Shown: positions 32,560 through 43,385, counted from the stretch's first letter. The stretch is 64,000 bases of DNA from Diogma glabrata (GCA_963693315.1 OY856188.1:190393897-190457896); one strand, 5' to 3'. The notes: a model not told the origin generated them from the letters alone. Translations and numbers: made by a program.

Positions 32560-33018
32560 TTATTTTATCCACGACTACTAAAGAATATTTATTTTCCATG
32601 CGTATATCTTTCATTGTAATTGTATTCATTCCTTTTTTATATATCAAATTCTTTTTTATTTATTTTATTACGCTTTATTTATCCAAAATTCCCCTAACAA
32701 ATTAAAAACTTGATTTGTTGGTATAGTAATATAAACGAGATAAAACACGAACAATACATATAAAACAAACAAACAAGTTTTATTTTGTTTTTATTTTCAT
32801 AGAAATATTGCAATATACCGATATAAACGTTTACAGGAAAACATGAATGAAATTATTTGAAATATTTGTAGTCGTGGATAAAATAGTATCTTGTATTCGC
32901 TTAGGATGAAGGCAATTCTTCACTCGGATGATTCCCTCCACTTGCTACGCTCGTTCCGGGAAACTTCATCCTCGTGAAGAATTGCCTTCATTCTAGCTCA
33001 TACAAGAATATACTATTC
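32560..33018. mobile_element. Pair of overlapping hairpin structures
   Basis: One hairpin (about 32885-33015) pairs atagtatcttgtattcgctt with a tcatacaagaatatactat block, and gatgaaggcaattcttcac with gtgaagaattgccttcat, around a centre cacttgctacgctcgttcc. Separately, tttattttatccacgactac (32565) is mirrored by gtagtcgtggataaaata (32870), enclosing about 280 bp of AT-rich DNA. I read these as two adjacent or nested short inverted-repeat elements. Confidence 0.5.
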
Positions 33019-34435
33019 AATGAATTTTCTTAAAACTACATATATAAAAATCACATATGCTTTGTATTAAAAAATATAGCTTTTATTTATTTTTGACATG
33101 AAATTGAAAATCTATTCAATATTGTTGAGCCAAATTTAGAATTTTTTTAGTCTACAACTCACAACTAAACTAAATTTCAACAGAATTCTGTTTAACACGA
33201 ATTAAAATTTCAAATAAACTAACCTATAGTTGCAAAGAAGTTTTTGCATTCATTCATTATTTATTATTATTACAATAAAATCAAAACGCTTATTATTTTT
33301 TAATTTATTATTATTATTTTAGGAAGAAACTAAAAAAATTCAAAGATGAACTCAGTTAACAAACGAACAAAAATTATATTTTCATTATTTACGAAGGTGC
33401 TGAAATACTTATTATTAGGTGTGGGGAATAATTATTAGTAACCATAGCCGAGAAAAATAACTTTTGTCTTGGGTTTTTGAGTAAATAATTGAAATTTCTC
33501 ATGCAAGTAGTAAAAAAAACATGTTATTTTAGGTCACAAAACTAAATAAAATTGCTGGAAATTTCAAACATATAGTTGTATGGAAAATGATTACAATTTT
33601 TGTGTACTTTTATACTTGAAAACTATACTTAAGACTAATTACGTTTAATATTTAGTCAATACTACTTTTATAAACAAATTAAAGTTGTTTAATTGTAGCC
33701 TATGTAACTTTTTTTATTTATCTCTTATCTGTAGCGGGTTTTCAATGTAAACCGGAACATCAAATTCTTTTATACAAATATCAAAACCGTCACTATATTC
33801 TAGCCTGATTGTATGCAAAATACAATACATATGCAAAATACAATGAACCTCAAATATGCTGAAAATCTAAATTTGTTTAATATCGTATTTGTTTAATATT
33901 GTTTATGGTTTTTCTGTGCTAAAAAACAATCTGGCTTAGGATATAGAAGGTTTTGACATATGCAATAAAAACTTTCTTTCGACTTGCTGCAGCGCATTCT
34001 ATTAACTGATATAAATAACTATTATTATGGAAACGAATCATGAATAAACTTAAAACTTAATTAAAACTGTAAGAAAATGTCAAATTTCAATTTTTTTGAA
34101 TCCATTCTTTTTAATATAAGGTCGTTTTTCCATATAAAAATGACACAAACGTGTATAATATCCATGATTATAATGATATACACAGTATTACCAAAATTCT
34201 TTTATAGAACACTTTTATAGAATGGAGAAAAATTTGAACTTTTTTTTCAGTTTTACGAAGTTTTTTGCTTTAAAACTTTTAGAAATACGTACGGACTGCT
34301 TCAATAAAATTGTCTCTCAAATTTGGGATCAATCACATAATGGGAAATTACTCAAAAATGGATCAAAAAATTCCACCCAACACAGCTGTCAAAAGTCAAG
34401 TTAAATAAAGGTGTGTAATAAAAATAAGCTGGTCA
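33019..34435. other. AT-rich DNA, no gene seen
   Basis: No coding signal, no clear repeat. Confidence 0.4.
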
Positions 34436-34650
34436 AGGTTTGGCATAAATTTATATTTTGAAATTTTGTGGCTAAAAAACATCTAAAAGTATTTATCAGT
34501 ACTACAAAAAACTATTTCGAACAATCTTGTTTACTTGGATTATCAAAATTATCAGTATATTTATTACAACTACAAACAAAAAAAACTTACTACAATCATC
34601 TACATCGTTTATAGTTTCCAAAAATATTTTTCTTTTTTTCCCTTATGTTC
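34436..34650 (-). repeat. Isolated inverted unit of the ~240-bp satellite family
   Basis: On the minus strand it shows the same order as the array at 28.9-31.0 kb: atgtagatgattgtagtaag, then a tttgtagttgtaataaat block, then attttgataatccaagtaaa and agattgttcgaaatag. This gives the family a spread of at least 5.5 kb. Confidence 0.6.
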
Positions 34651-35224
34651 GGGTTCCAAGTTCATACAGCTATGTCAGTCGCTGTTTCACGAATACATAA
34701 AAAAAAGAAGCGAAACGAAATTTATTTAATGATAAATCAACATAGAATGAGAGGTTATAACAATTGAAAAATTTTGTTACATTAACTAAAATCGTTGGTT
34801 TCATTTAACTTTTTATGAAATAATAGTTTCGCAATATTAATGAATTTGTAATTGATAAATTTAAATTTATTTGCATCTAAAATTATGTGCGAAAGAGTAA
34901 AGGTAATGAAAACAAACACAAAAAAACAAACGGGCACTTTGAATAATTAATTTTAGTGATATAAAAAAAATTATTATATTATTTAATATTTTTTGTTTGC
35001 CTTTTTTCATGTCAGTTTACTGATATTAAAATGTTTACTAATATTGAGAAAATTAGGGAAAATTAATATTATTTTTTATAGGTAAGTCATATATCTAAAT
35101 TTTTTAATTTCTGATATTTTTCATTTAAATTGTATCGTTAAAAAAAGGACGCTTCATTTACAAATTCAATCACAAACATACATTTTCAATTTACAACCTA
35201 AAAAGACGACCACCTTTAGGCTGG
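34651..35224. other. AT-rich DNA, no gene seen
   Basis: No feature recognised. Confidence 0.35.
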
Positions 35225-36160
35225 CTCGATGTAGTTTAACTGATGCGATGCGGTACTACTCCAACGGTCTCTCTTGTGGCCTGCTCCCGTTCTTCTGTTG
35301 GACGCCGTAGCGTAGGCGATGCTGATATTGCTCTTTTTCTTCTCATATCTCTGCTTTTTCGAAATGTGACGCAACTTGCCACATCGCCAGCATCGAATTC
35401 TGTCACTTCTAATACTTTCTCGTTTCTTGACTTATAATGGTTGTCATTAGCCAACTCTACCCGACGTATTTTGATCGATGGTTTAATAACAGCAATTTCA
35501 TTTATCAAGACACAAGCTATGGTTTCTGCGACTATTGCTTTTCGCGCTAACATTAATACAGCATTCCTTGTTTCAGGACGACGAATACCATATGTAAACG
35601 CCGTTAAATCAGGTGGCCTTTTCCGGTCCCGCTTCTCCTTTAAGCGCAACAAACAATGCAGCCAGACGTTTTCAGCGTTCCAAACATTCTGATTTTCCGC
35701 CGTCTCGAACTGAAACATGAACATACCGAAAGATGTGGTGCCGTCACATGTGGCTAAGTACCGTCATATGATGCTTTTAGTGGCTTTAGTTTAACATTTA
35801 CTATTTTTTGCATAACGTATGCAGTAACTTCAGCCGTTTTAATATCTTTCAACCGTTTTTCAAAATCATCTACTTTAGAAAGTACCTTCTTGTTTTCATC
35901 GAGTACTTGTTGCTCTTGTTCTTGGATTTTGCCTTGAATTTTCTAGACTTTTTCATTGAATGCCGTTGACATTTGTAGAAGTTTCTCATCCAAGTATGTG
36001 TATGATTTTTGTCTTCACTAGCAGCCATATTATTGTTAACAATTCTCATCTGTTAATTGATGTTACTGCTGATTTCTTGTTTAGTCTGGTTTATATTTAA
36101 ATTCATTCGTTGCATATCATAGCCATTAACTGCTAAAGATCGATTTTTAATCGGTTTTCA
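35225..36160 (-). pseudogene. Decayed gag gene related to the gag-protease LTR element
   Basis: On the minus strand MFMFQFETAENQNVWNAEN (35724 on) matches the gag core of the intact element, FKFQFETAADQNVWNAEN. RRPETRNAVLMLARKAIVAE (about 35590-35530) matches the RDPETRIKV segment. A large internal deletion removes about 50 residues between them, and only one damaged zinc-knuckle region (ASCVTFRKSRDMRRK) remains. The coiled-coil part (35760-36130) is frameshifted but still shows AFNEKV with STAFNEKVQ-like residues. The reading is cut by the palindrome starting near 36017, and the N-terminus reappears at 39480-39703. Confidence 0.7.
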
Positions 36161-36441
36161 ATTTTAAATAGCTCAACATTGGTGGAGTATGTTGGTGTAT
36201 AATTTGTTTTTTTATCCCAACTAAATCATTAAAAAAATTAATTTAAAGTTTGATAAAAGTTTTTCAATAGAAAAAAATCAGAAAATAATAAAATTTTTAA
36301 TTTTATTTCATAAATTATTGACTAAATTGTTTAACAATATTTGATTATTTGATTAATTCATTAAATTTAATTAATATTAATATAATATAAAGTTAATATC
36401 TTATGTGACCGCCTTGTGTTGCAATCATTTCGCGCATTCTA

Positions 36442-36763
36442 TTAGACATTGAATTTAACAAATTGATGAAATATTGCTCTCATCATGTTGTGCGCTCTCA
36501 CAATGGCATCCCAGACCTCATCCTTACTGTGAAACACTTGGTGTTCACTCCTAACTTTGCCTTTGATCTCTGACCCGACATTCTCAACAGGATTTATCTC
36601 TGGAGAGAGACTGAAAATACAAATTTCTACATTAATTAAATATTTAAAATTACAAGATAAAATTAATTCACCTCGGGTGCTCAAACACAAAATCCCGTGT
36701 ATCGCCTATATTTTCATTAATCCATAGTTTGACGGATGATTGTCGTGTAACAACAAGACCATA
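36442..36763 (-). pseudogene. Mirror copy of the Tc1-like transposase 3' part
   Basis: Minus-strand translation gives SLSPEINPVENVGSEIKGKV and EHQVFHSKDEVWDAIVRAHN, the same as the right-arm copy with few changes, but it lacks the RQYFTNLLNSIS segment region after a deletion. Upstream it reads NENIGDTRDFVFEHP. Not functional. Confidence 0.7.
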
Positions 36764-36785
36764 TCGAGCAAAACATTGACTATTT

Positions 36786-37234
36786 GGAGAACTATTTGAA
36801 GTCATACATTGATGAACACTTTGACAATGGTATGGTCTTGTTGTTACACGACAATCATCCGGTACACACTTCAAATGCTGTCAAACAATGAATTAATGAA
36901 AATTTAGGCGATACACGGGATTTTGTGTTTGATCACCCGAGGTGAATTAATTTTATCTTGTAATTTTAAACATTTAATTAATGTAGAAATTTGTATTTTC
37001 AGTCTCTCTCCAGAGATAAATCCTGTTGAGAATGTCGGGTCAGAGATCAAAGGTAAAGTTAGGAGTGAACACCAAGTGTTTCACAGTAATGATGAGGTTT
37101 GGGATGCCATTGTGAGAGCGCACAACATGATGAGAGGCGTTGATTGGCGCCAATATTTCACCAATTTGTTAAATTCAATATCTAATAGAATGCGCGAAAT
37201 GATTGCAGCACAAGGCGGTCACATAAGATATTAA
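36786..37234 (+). pseudogene. Tc1/mariner-type transposase C-terminal fragment
   Basis: The reading YIDEHFDNGMVLLLHDNHPV (from about 36800) contains the second catalytic Asp of a Tc1-type DDE transposase (HDNHPVH). NENLGDTRDFVFDHP follows, after an in-frame stop where Trp is expected in the family (KQ-stop-INEN). A 61-bp GT-AG stretch (36942-37002) interrupts the reading, and SLSPEINPVENVGSEIKGKV resumes with the third acidic residue. It ends MREMIAAQGGHIRY at 37234. The N-terminal helix-turn-helix part and first Asp are absent. Tc1-type genes are usually intronless, so the 61-bp stretch is either a real intron or a coincidental deletion-prone insertion. Confidence 0.75.
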
Positions 37235-37615
37235 CTTTATATTATATTAATATTAATTAAATTTAATGAATTAATCAAATATTGTTAAACAATTTAGTCA
37301 TTTATGTATGAAATAAAATTTAAAATTCTATTATTTTCTGATTTTTTTCTATTGAAAAACTTTTATCAAACTTTAAATTAATTTTTTTAATGATTTAGTT
37401 GGGATAAAAAAACAAATTATACACCAAAATACTCCACCATTATTGAGCTATTTAAAATTGAAAACCGATTAAAAATCGATCTTTAGCAGTTAATGGCTAT
37501 GATATGCAACGAATGAATTTAAATATAAACCAGACTAAACAAGAAATCAGCAGTAACATCAATTAACAGATGAGAATTGTTAACAATAATATGGCTGCTA
37601 GTGAAATTGATTAAA

Positions 37616-38325
37616 AATCGGATCACCCAGTACCATTTTATTTACAAAAAACCAACACTACTTTCGCTTGAAAATAGGTGTTTTATTAAAAAAATAAATA
37701 AAAAAAAAATATTATTCAAAAAAAAAATTATTATTCAAAAAGTATAAGAACGTATAGTTATTAATTACCAGAAGGTACACCCGCACGGCGATGCCCGTGC
37801 TTTCCAGATAAAGTGGTTGAAAACTGTTTTTTTTTTGAGTAAATTGTCCGATAGTTTTTTGTAATGTCATTTAATTTAACTTATTTTACTAGTAATATAT
37901 AAAAAGTTTGAAAAAAATGAAATAGTATCATTTTGCAGTCAGCAAAATCCATTAAGTAAATGTCTCTAAAGCTATAGATAAATTTACATATTAAATGTAC
38001 GTTCAAATTAAAACACATTGACAGGCAAATAATAATTAAATAATTTTTATAAATGTAGATGGCAAAAGATTAGGGTTAGAAAAAAGTTAAAATTTTATTC
38101 CAAAGATTTAATTCAAATAATTCAATGTGTAACGAACAATTAGGTGAGCGTAAATATATTTGTTTATTGGATGTCACAATTGTCAATTACTTACTCCGAA
38201 GCCACCGTACTCGTCATACAAAATATAGATACACTGGTTCATTGCTATTGGTTTAGTGTCCTATTTCATGTAGACTTATAATCATTTATCAATCCAGAAA
38301 TTTTGCTGTTCTGAAGAGGGTCGTA
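37616..38325. other. AT-rich DNA with a Helitron-like 3' terminus
   Basis: Apart from the terminus at 37768-37800 no feature is recognised. Confidence 0.4.
37768..37800 (-). mobile_element. Helitron-like 3' end
   Basis: On the minus strand a hairpin (GCACGG, loop GCATCG, CCGTGC) is followed after 11 nt (GGGTGTACCTT) by CTGG and then T. This matches the Helitron 3' rule: a short hairpin, then CTRR, inserted before a T. The 5' TC end and any Rep/helicase gene are not seen. Confidence 0.45.
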
Positions 38326-38673
38326 TTGCAATTTGCAAATATATTTTATCGATTGTCTGCAATACTCTACTCCATTGATCCATACGCCGGCCGATTAAAA
38401 AATACCACCATTTTTAGTGAATATTTTCGTTTAATGGATTTTATTGCTTTATGGTCATCGTCTTATTTCGACATTCCTTCCCACAACTTAAAACAAAAAT
38501 TGGAAAAAATAATAATAAGACTAATTTCATTTGTAAATTCAGACTTATATATTATTATTAAAACAGTCAAATCACAACATTTGTTAACATATTTGCATAT
38601 ATTTTATAGATCCCTTGCAATAACAATAATAGTTTTGAAAGTAATGGAGAAGCATATATCACTCAATAAGTAA
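38326..38673 (+). CDS. Unrecognised 115-codon ORF
   Basis: It opens with Met at 38326 and ends with a stop at 38673. The product is rich in Ile, Leu, Phe and Tyr, with a hydrophobic stretch near the C-terminus (YRSLAITIIVLKVM). I recognise no domain. Codon content is what AT-rich non-coding DNA would also give, so it may be chance. Confidence 0.15.
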   Translation: MQFANIFYRLSAILYSIDPYAGRLKNTTIFSEYFRLMDFIALWSSSYFDIPSHNLKQKLEKIIIRLISFVNSDLYIIIKTVKSQHLLTYLHIFYRSLAITIIVLKVMEKHISLNK

Positions 38674-39128
38674 AACACTTTAAATCTGTAACTTTGATAT
38701 TGTTCATAATCTTTTTCTTCGGTACTAAGGTTCTCCAATGCAAATTCTTGGTTCATCAATGTTTCTAAGAAGAGGAAAAGAAACGTCAATTTCCAATTTT
38801 TGGAACATGTGAGGGCAGTTGTGCTAATGCAAGCAGGTTTGTTTAATCATATATAAGCAATGCTTATATGTATCGTATTGGGGCTAATGCATAGAAATAT
38901 GTACAATGTACATATTTTATATAATTGCAAACCATAAGAACATATTTGTTGTAAATTAGAAATATGTATTTGTTAAAAAATAATTTAACATAATTTTCAT
39001 ATAAATGTACACATTTGTTTGTCACATTATACATTAACTATTCATTTTAATGATAATTCCGAAAAGTGAAAAAAAAAATTGATCAAAGATAACTAAGCGA
39101 ATAATGTTTTATTATTATAAAATATGAC

Positions 39129-39212
39129 TGATTTAGTAATTTCGTCTTTATTACCATACAGCATAAGGTTGATTTACTAATTTCGTCTTTATTACCATAC
39201 AGCATAAAGGTT
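39129..39212. repeat. Tandem duplication, ~42-bp unit x2
   Basis: ctaatttcgtctttattacc followed by atacagcataaggtt occurs twice in a row with two differences. Confidence 0.8.
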
Positions 39213-39300
39213 AAAATATAACAGCGTGACGCGGTTTCTCGTTTAACACCCCATCAAAATATTTACAACGAGCGCAAAGAAGTATAACTTCAAAAAATAT

Positions 39301-39466
39301 TTGGTACATTCTACAAAATGGGTTCAACCAAATTTATTTTGTGGCATAAACTACAATTTGATAATGCTTTGTCAAACGTTAAAATTGTATGGTCAATTGA
39401 ACTAAATTTTAGTTGACGCTACAAAATTAATTTTGTTTAACCCATTTTGTGAAATATACCGAATTA
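39301..39466. mobile_element. MITE, ~165 bp
   Basis: The left end ggtacattctacaaaatggg is mirrored by cccattttgtgaaatatacc; the adjacent aaatttattttgtggc and gctacaaaattaatttt blocks pair too. No coding capacity. It sits just upstream of the displaced gag N-terminus. Confidence 0.6.
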
Positions 39467-39479
39467 TTTTATTAGTGTG

Positions 39480-39703
39480 CATTCAATTAAAATTTACAGA
39501 TGGTAATGAAGTTGTTGTTTCTGCAACCCAATTTTTATACTGCAACTGAATTAGTATTTGTTGTAACTATTCCGAACTGGTAACTTTCTTCTTCTATTCC
39601 ACTGGCTTCTCGAAACCGTAGCATAAATTCACTTATGTTGCCACTTCCGTTGTTCTAGGTTCTTCTTTAACTCAGAAATGTTCAATTCACTTAAGAACAC
39701 CAT
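39480..39703 (-). pseudogene. N-terminal (SAP) part of the decayed gag gene
   Basis: On the minus strand MVFLSELNISELKKNLEQ (from 39703) followed by ISEFMLRFREASGI corresponds to LSDLKVLELKKELEQ and LTIRLREAM at the start of the intact gag-protease protein, with a frameshift. ESYQFG of the intact copy is represented by KVTSSE-type residues at about 39575. It is separated from the rest of the gene (35.2-36.2 kb) by the palindrome and other insertions. Confidence 0.65.
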
Positions 39704-39737
39704 TATAAAAAGGTTACTAATCCATCGATGTCATAAA

Positions 39738-40160
39738 AGTCACGTTTTTCTACCCTACTGCGAATTGACCTTACTCTCAGTTGGATAACCGTAATTCCTA
39801 AATCACTTTCTGTGTTCAATAACTGATTAGTAAGCGACAACAACAAGTTTTATTAAGTAACACCGTTTATTAACACCGCTATTGTTTAACAACAACAAGA
39901 AAACAATTCTGAAAACAATATTCTTCCCCAAAAATATTCAATAAATAGCTTAAAAAGTCCATTCCTGTCCATTCCTGTCCATTCCTGTCCATTTAAAAAA
40001 ACCATTAAACCACTTTTCCTTCCAATTCTAGAAAAATTAACCGTATTTTAAACATCTTTAATCCGGAATGTTCCCTTAAACAAAATAAGAATGAATGTTT
40101 ATTTGTCCTTTCACTGTAAAAGAACGTTGTACAACAACAAATCCAAAAATAAACAGTTTA
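39738..40160 (-). repeat. Decayed LTR of the gag-protease element family
   Basis: cacgtttttctaccc, then ttgaccttactctcag, then aactgattagtaagcgacaa and gttttattaagtaa align in order with the intact LTR (acgtttttccaaac, ttggccttactctcaag, cactgattagtaagcacaaa, gttttattaagtat). Similarity fades after about 39900. A 10-bp tandem repeat (gtccattcct, about four copies) lies at 39957-39995. Confidence 0.6.
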
Positions 40161-40625
40161 ACTTTACTGCCGCTAGAGAGAAGGTTAGAGTCTTACTCTT
40201 TTGACGTTTAATCAAAGCGGCTGTAAAGTAACGCCATACATATTTATGTTTTGTAGGGCAGCAGTAAAGTAAATTTCATATTTTTACGGCGGCAGTAAAG
40301 TAATTTTCATAGTTTTACGGCTACAGTAAAGTAAATTTTATATTTTTACGGCTTAAAACAGCATTCATTTTAGTTCATTTTAATGAATTGAAATCAATAA
40401 AAATTAATTCAGAAGATTTATTACCTCATATTACGTTTTTTAATCATATTTATATATAGTTATATAAATTTATTTATATACAAAAATTTAAACATTTGCC
40501 GAACAAATAGTGTATTTAATTCGGAGCTAAAGTGACTTTTTGTATTTCGTCTATAATCGTAACCAACAACTTATCAAAAAAACTAGCACTTTAGCTTCTA
40601 GTTAAATAATATACTATTGTTTGTC
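40161..40625 (-). repeat. Composite repeat: GCC-rich minisatellite plus hairpin, copy 1
   Basis: Units of about 31 bp (cagtaaagtaa, then a ttcatatttttacggc block) recur three to four times at 40205-40365. A hairpin-like region at 40497-40620 (ggagctaaagtgactttttg) follows. The same parts occur in the opposite orientation at 53205-53715. Confidence 0.6.
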
Positions 40626-41419
40626 CTTTCGAGAAGACAACAACTTACAACAATAATATTCGTTAAATTCATTTTCTATTTTTAATAATCATTTTATTGA
40701 TGTCATCTTCATTATGAATATGCTTGCTTAATTTTGTACAAGGTGTTTCATTTACGTTGAACTTGAATTGAATTGAATCGTTGAAATAGAATTTTTCCTT
40801 GTATTTCGTTACGATTTTGTTGTAACCGTAACAGTATATTGTATAACTATAGTGCGAACGCGTTTTCCAAACAAGTAGTTATTATACACAATAGTTTTGG
40901 TAAAAAATGCACCAACTTTAATGAATACATACATTATTGTTAATTATATAATTTATTAAACAAATTTATTAACAATTTAAGAAATCTAAATTATAGCACG
41001 CTATTTTCATTGTAAGATTTATTGTTTTAAATTGTCAAAGTTGACTAATTTGATTTGACAAGTTGTTTTAGTAATACATTTGATGAAGATGGCGTGCTTT
41101 GTTTATATTTAAATTTTTTTTATAAATATTTCGATGTGTAACATTTAGTTTTTTGTGTGTAATAAATATTTTCGCAAGTGAAACCCACTATTTCGAAGAA
41201 TAAAAAATATTTGTAGATGAATGTATAACATACATTTTTTGTTTATTTTATTTTAGAACAAAATTGAATATTTTTTGTGCATGTGTTATGAAAAAAATTC
41301 ATAAATTTAAATTTAAATTTAGTTTTACAAAAAAAATCAACAAGCAAAGAAGTCTTTCCTTCTAATTTTTTTTATTCATATTTCGCTTTTTTGGATTTTT
41401 TCATTTTATAAAAAACAAG
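40626..41419. other. Upstream region of the Hsc70 exon
   Basis: AT-rich. A segment at about 40850-41000 (gcgttttccaaacaag and following) is similar, inverted, to 62951-63075. Nothing else seen. Confidence 0.4.
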
Positions 41420-41432
41420 GTATATATAAATA
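41420..41432 (+). promoter_or_regulatory. TATA-like sequence upstream of the Hsc70 exon
   Basis: gtatatataaata lies about 220 bp before the Hsc70 start codon. In such AT-rich DNA this could be chance. I do not see a convincing heat-shock element with three alternating GAA/TTC blocks. Confidence 0.2.
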
Positions 41433-41642
41433 ATAACTCTCATTAGATTTTAAATTCGTAACTAAAAAATGTGTATGACTCACAACTAAATATACTATAA
41501 AGTTAGTGTGAAAAATACTAAATTATATGTGGTTGTGTTGCGGCTCTTTTTTAAATTTTCTTTTTTGGAAGCAAAATAATAATTTTTTTAACAACTATGT
41601 TATTTATGCTTTTATTGTTTTCCATTTAAATAGTGGAGTAAA

Positions 41643-41816
41643 ATGGGGAAAACACCAGCAGTTGGAATCGATTTAGGAACAACATATTCATGTGTAGGTG
41701 TTTGGCAGCATGGAAAAGTAGAAATTATTGCAAATGATCAAGGTAATCGTACAACACCTAGCTATGTAGCGTTTAACGACACAGAACGTTTAATTGGTGA
41801 TGCAGCCAAAAACCAG
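41643..41816 (+). CDS. Hsc70: Heat shock cognate 70, first coding exon (orphan)
   Basis: The exon encodes 58 residues: [20 protein letters not shown] with [20 protein letters not shown], then [15 protein letters not shown]. This is the start of the cytosolic Hsc70 ATPase domain, including the phosphate-binding loop GIDLGTTYS. It ends exactly at CAG|gtgagt, a strong donor, at the point where vertebrate HSPA8 also has an intron. An acceptor-like aaatag at 41628-41633 just before the start suggests a 5' untranslated intron. No change looks disabling. The next exon, normally beginning VAMNP with a long open frame, is absent from the remaining 22 kb on either strand. It is therefore a gene with a very long intron, a duplicated orphan exon, or the edge of a misassembly. 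Confidence 0.85.
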
Positions 41817-43385
41817 GTGAGTGTTGAAATAATAAATAAAAAAATAGTGACTTTAAAATATTACGATTTTATTATAAGTTTTTTTAAATTAACTTATGAC
41901 ATAAATCAGAATTGGATAGACGAAAATAACTTTTATCGTATTTTATAATTTCGAAGAAAATTTGAAAAAAATTTGTCTGAATTTCATTATTTAAAAATAT
42001 ATCATGTTGGAAAGCATATTATCAGTTCTTATAAGTATATAACTTGTTTCAATATGACAGCTGTTGGGTTTAATTTTTTCAAGATTTTTAAGAAGACAAT
42101 TTACCTAAATAAAACTTCTATCCAAATGGGTTTGTCAATATCTCCAATTGTGGCTTCGTCTGTGATCATATTAATGAAGTTTTGCTTAGGTAAATTGTCT
42201 TCTTACATGTTCTAGCTAGATTGTTTCCTATGATGCAATAGTGGTGCCGTTTAGTGAAATCTAGATAACGTTGAAACGTCTAGATCTATATAATATGAAA
42301 TCGAAATAATCAGTTGAACAAAATACATTCAAGCACTTCAAGTTGTGATAACCCTGCAAGAGTATGAAGGAATATTGTTATTTTTGGGTGGAAGTAGCAA
42401 AAATCAAAGAACATTTGTTATTTATTTAATATAGTTGTATTCTGCATTCTGCTGACTAGGATGTTGCGAAAATTGGCGCGTGCATTGAAATGTTTTCGAA
42501 AGACAAAGTGCGACTATGATTATTGCTCTCTTGTGTATGTTTACTATAAATCTGGAGGTTTCAGTTTTGTTCTGCATTGTACTTTTTGAATTTGTATTGG
42601 TGTAGTTATTATCTAACACTCCTGAGTTTTACAATAAAACACCATTTAATTTTTTTAAAGTAAATTTCTCGCATTTAACCTTCAAAACCGTTTTATTTGT
42701 TTAAAATTTAGTCATTTTTTTATAATTGTTTTCAATAATTTAAAAAAGAATTAATTAAGTAGATTTAAATCTGATCTGACTTAAACCAATGCAACCCTTA
42801 ACGTTATCGACCGAAAAATTTTACAAAATTTATGAAAACCATAGCGACCTCTTTGAAATTTGTTACTCTGTGTTTTGAGGAGTATGAAGGAATATAGGAG
42901 GTAGTAGTGAAAAATGAAAAACGGAAGTTTTTTAAGCCCGGTTGAGTGAGCTTTCATATAAAAGGTCGCGGGAACTTGCATATCGTTTATATGATGGCAT
43001 TTTTTAAGGAAATTGCATATTTTATTTAGTTTTTTTGTCTAAGTTTTTGAAAAATTGCCGAAAATATGTTTTTTTATTTTTTACCAGCCTTAACAACGAT
43101 CGACTAAAAGTAGTTGCTGTTACAATATGAAATTAAAACAAACATGAAATTATATCTATAGCGATTACTCTGTAATTTGTTACTCTGTGTTTTGAGGTAC
43201 TAAGATTGGCAAGTGAAACGAATATTGTTTTACTCAATCGAGTGTCATTTTTTGACTCGATTTATTTTTTTAAATATAATCAAAAATGTGTTTTTTCATA
43301 TACGGTAGTCGTAAATATAGTGAACCAGAGAGAATCTCGTAAACTTTCATATAAGTTAAATCTTTCTAGGTTTCTTCTTTGAGTA
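41817..43385. other. Possible Hsc70 intron; AT-rich, no gene seen
   Basis: No second Hsc70 exon. A weak direct repeat (aatttgttactctgtgtttt at about 42858 and 43177) marks a diverged duplication of some 320-bp spacing. Nothing else recognised. Confidence 0.4.

Larger units (their letters stand above)
36017..37615. repeat. 1.6-kb palindrome containing two mirror copies of a Tc1-type fragment
   Basis: The left arm is about 36017-36763 and the right arm about 36830-37615, with a ~66-bp unique spacer. Both arms carry the same Tc1-like transposase 3' part, the same AT-rich flank, and about 150 bp of the decayed gag gene (cagcagtaacatcaattaac on the right, mirrored on the left). The right arm has about 30 bp absent from the left (near 37135). 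Because the arms include flanking gag DNA, this is a segmental inverted duplication and not simply a transposon with long TIRs. Confidence 0.8.

Noticed and set aside
41340..41370. Possible heat-shock element upstream of Hsc70 (gaagtctttccttcta)
   Set aside because: The GAA and TTC blocks are not spaced as alternating five-base units, so the match is not convincing.
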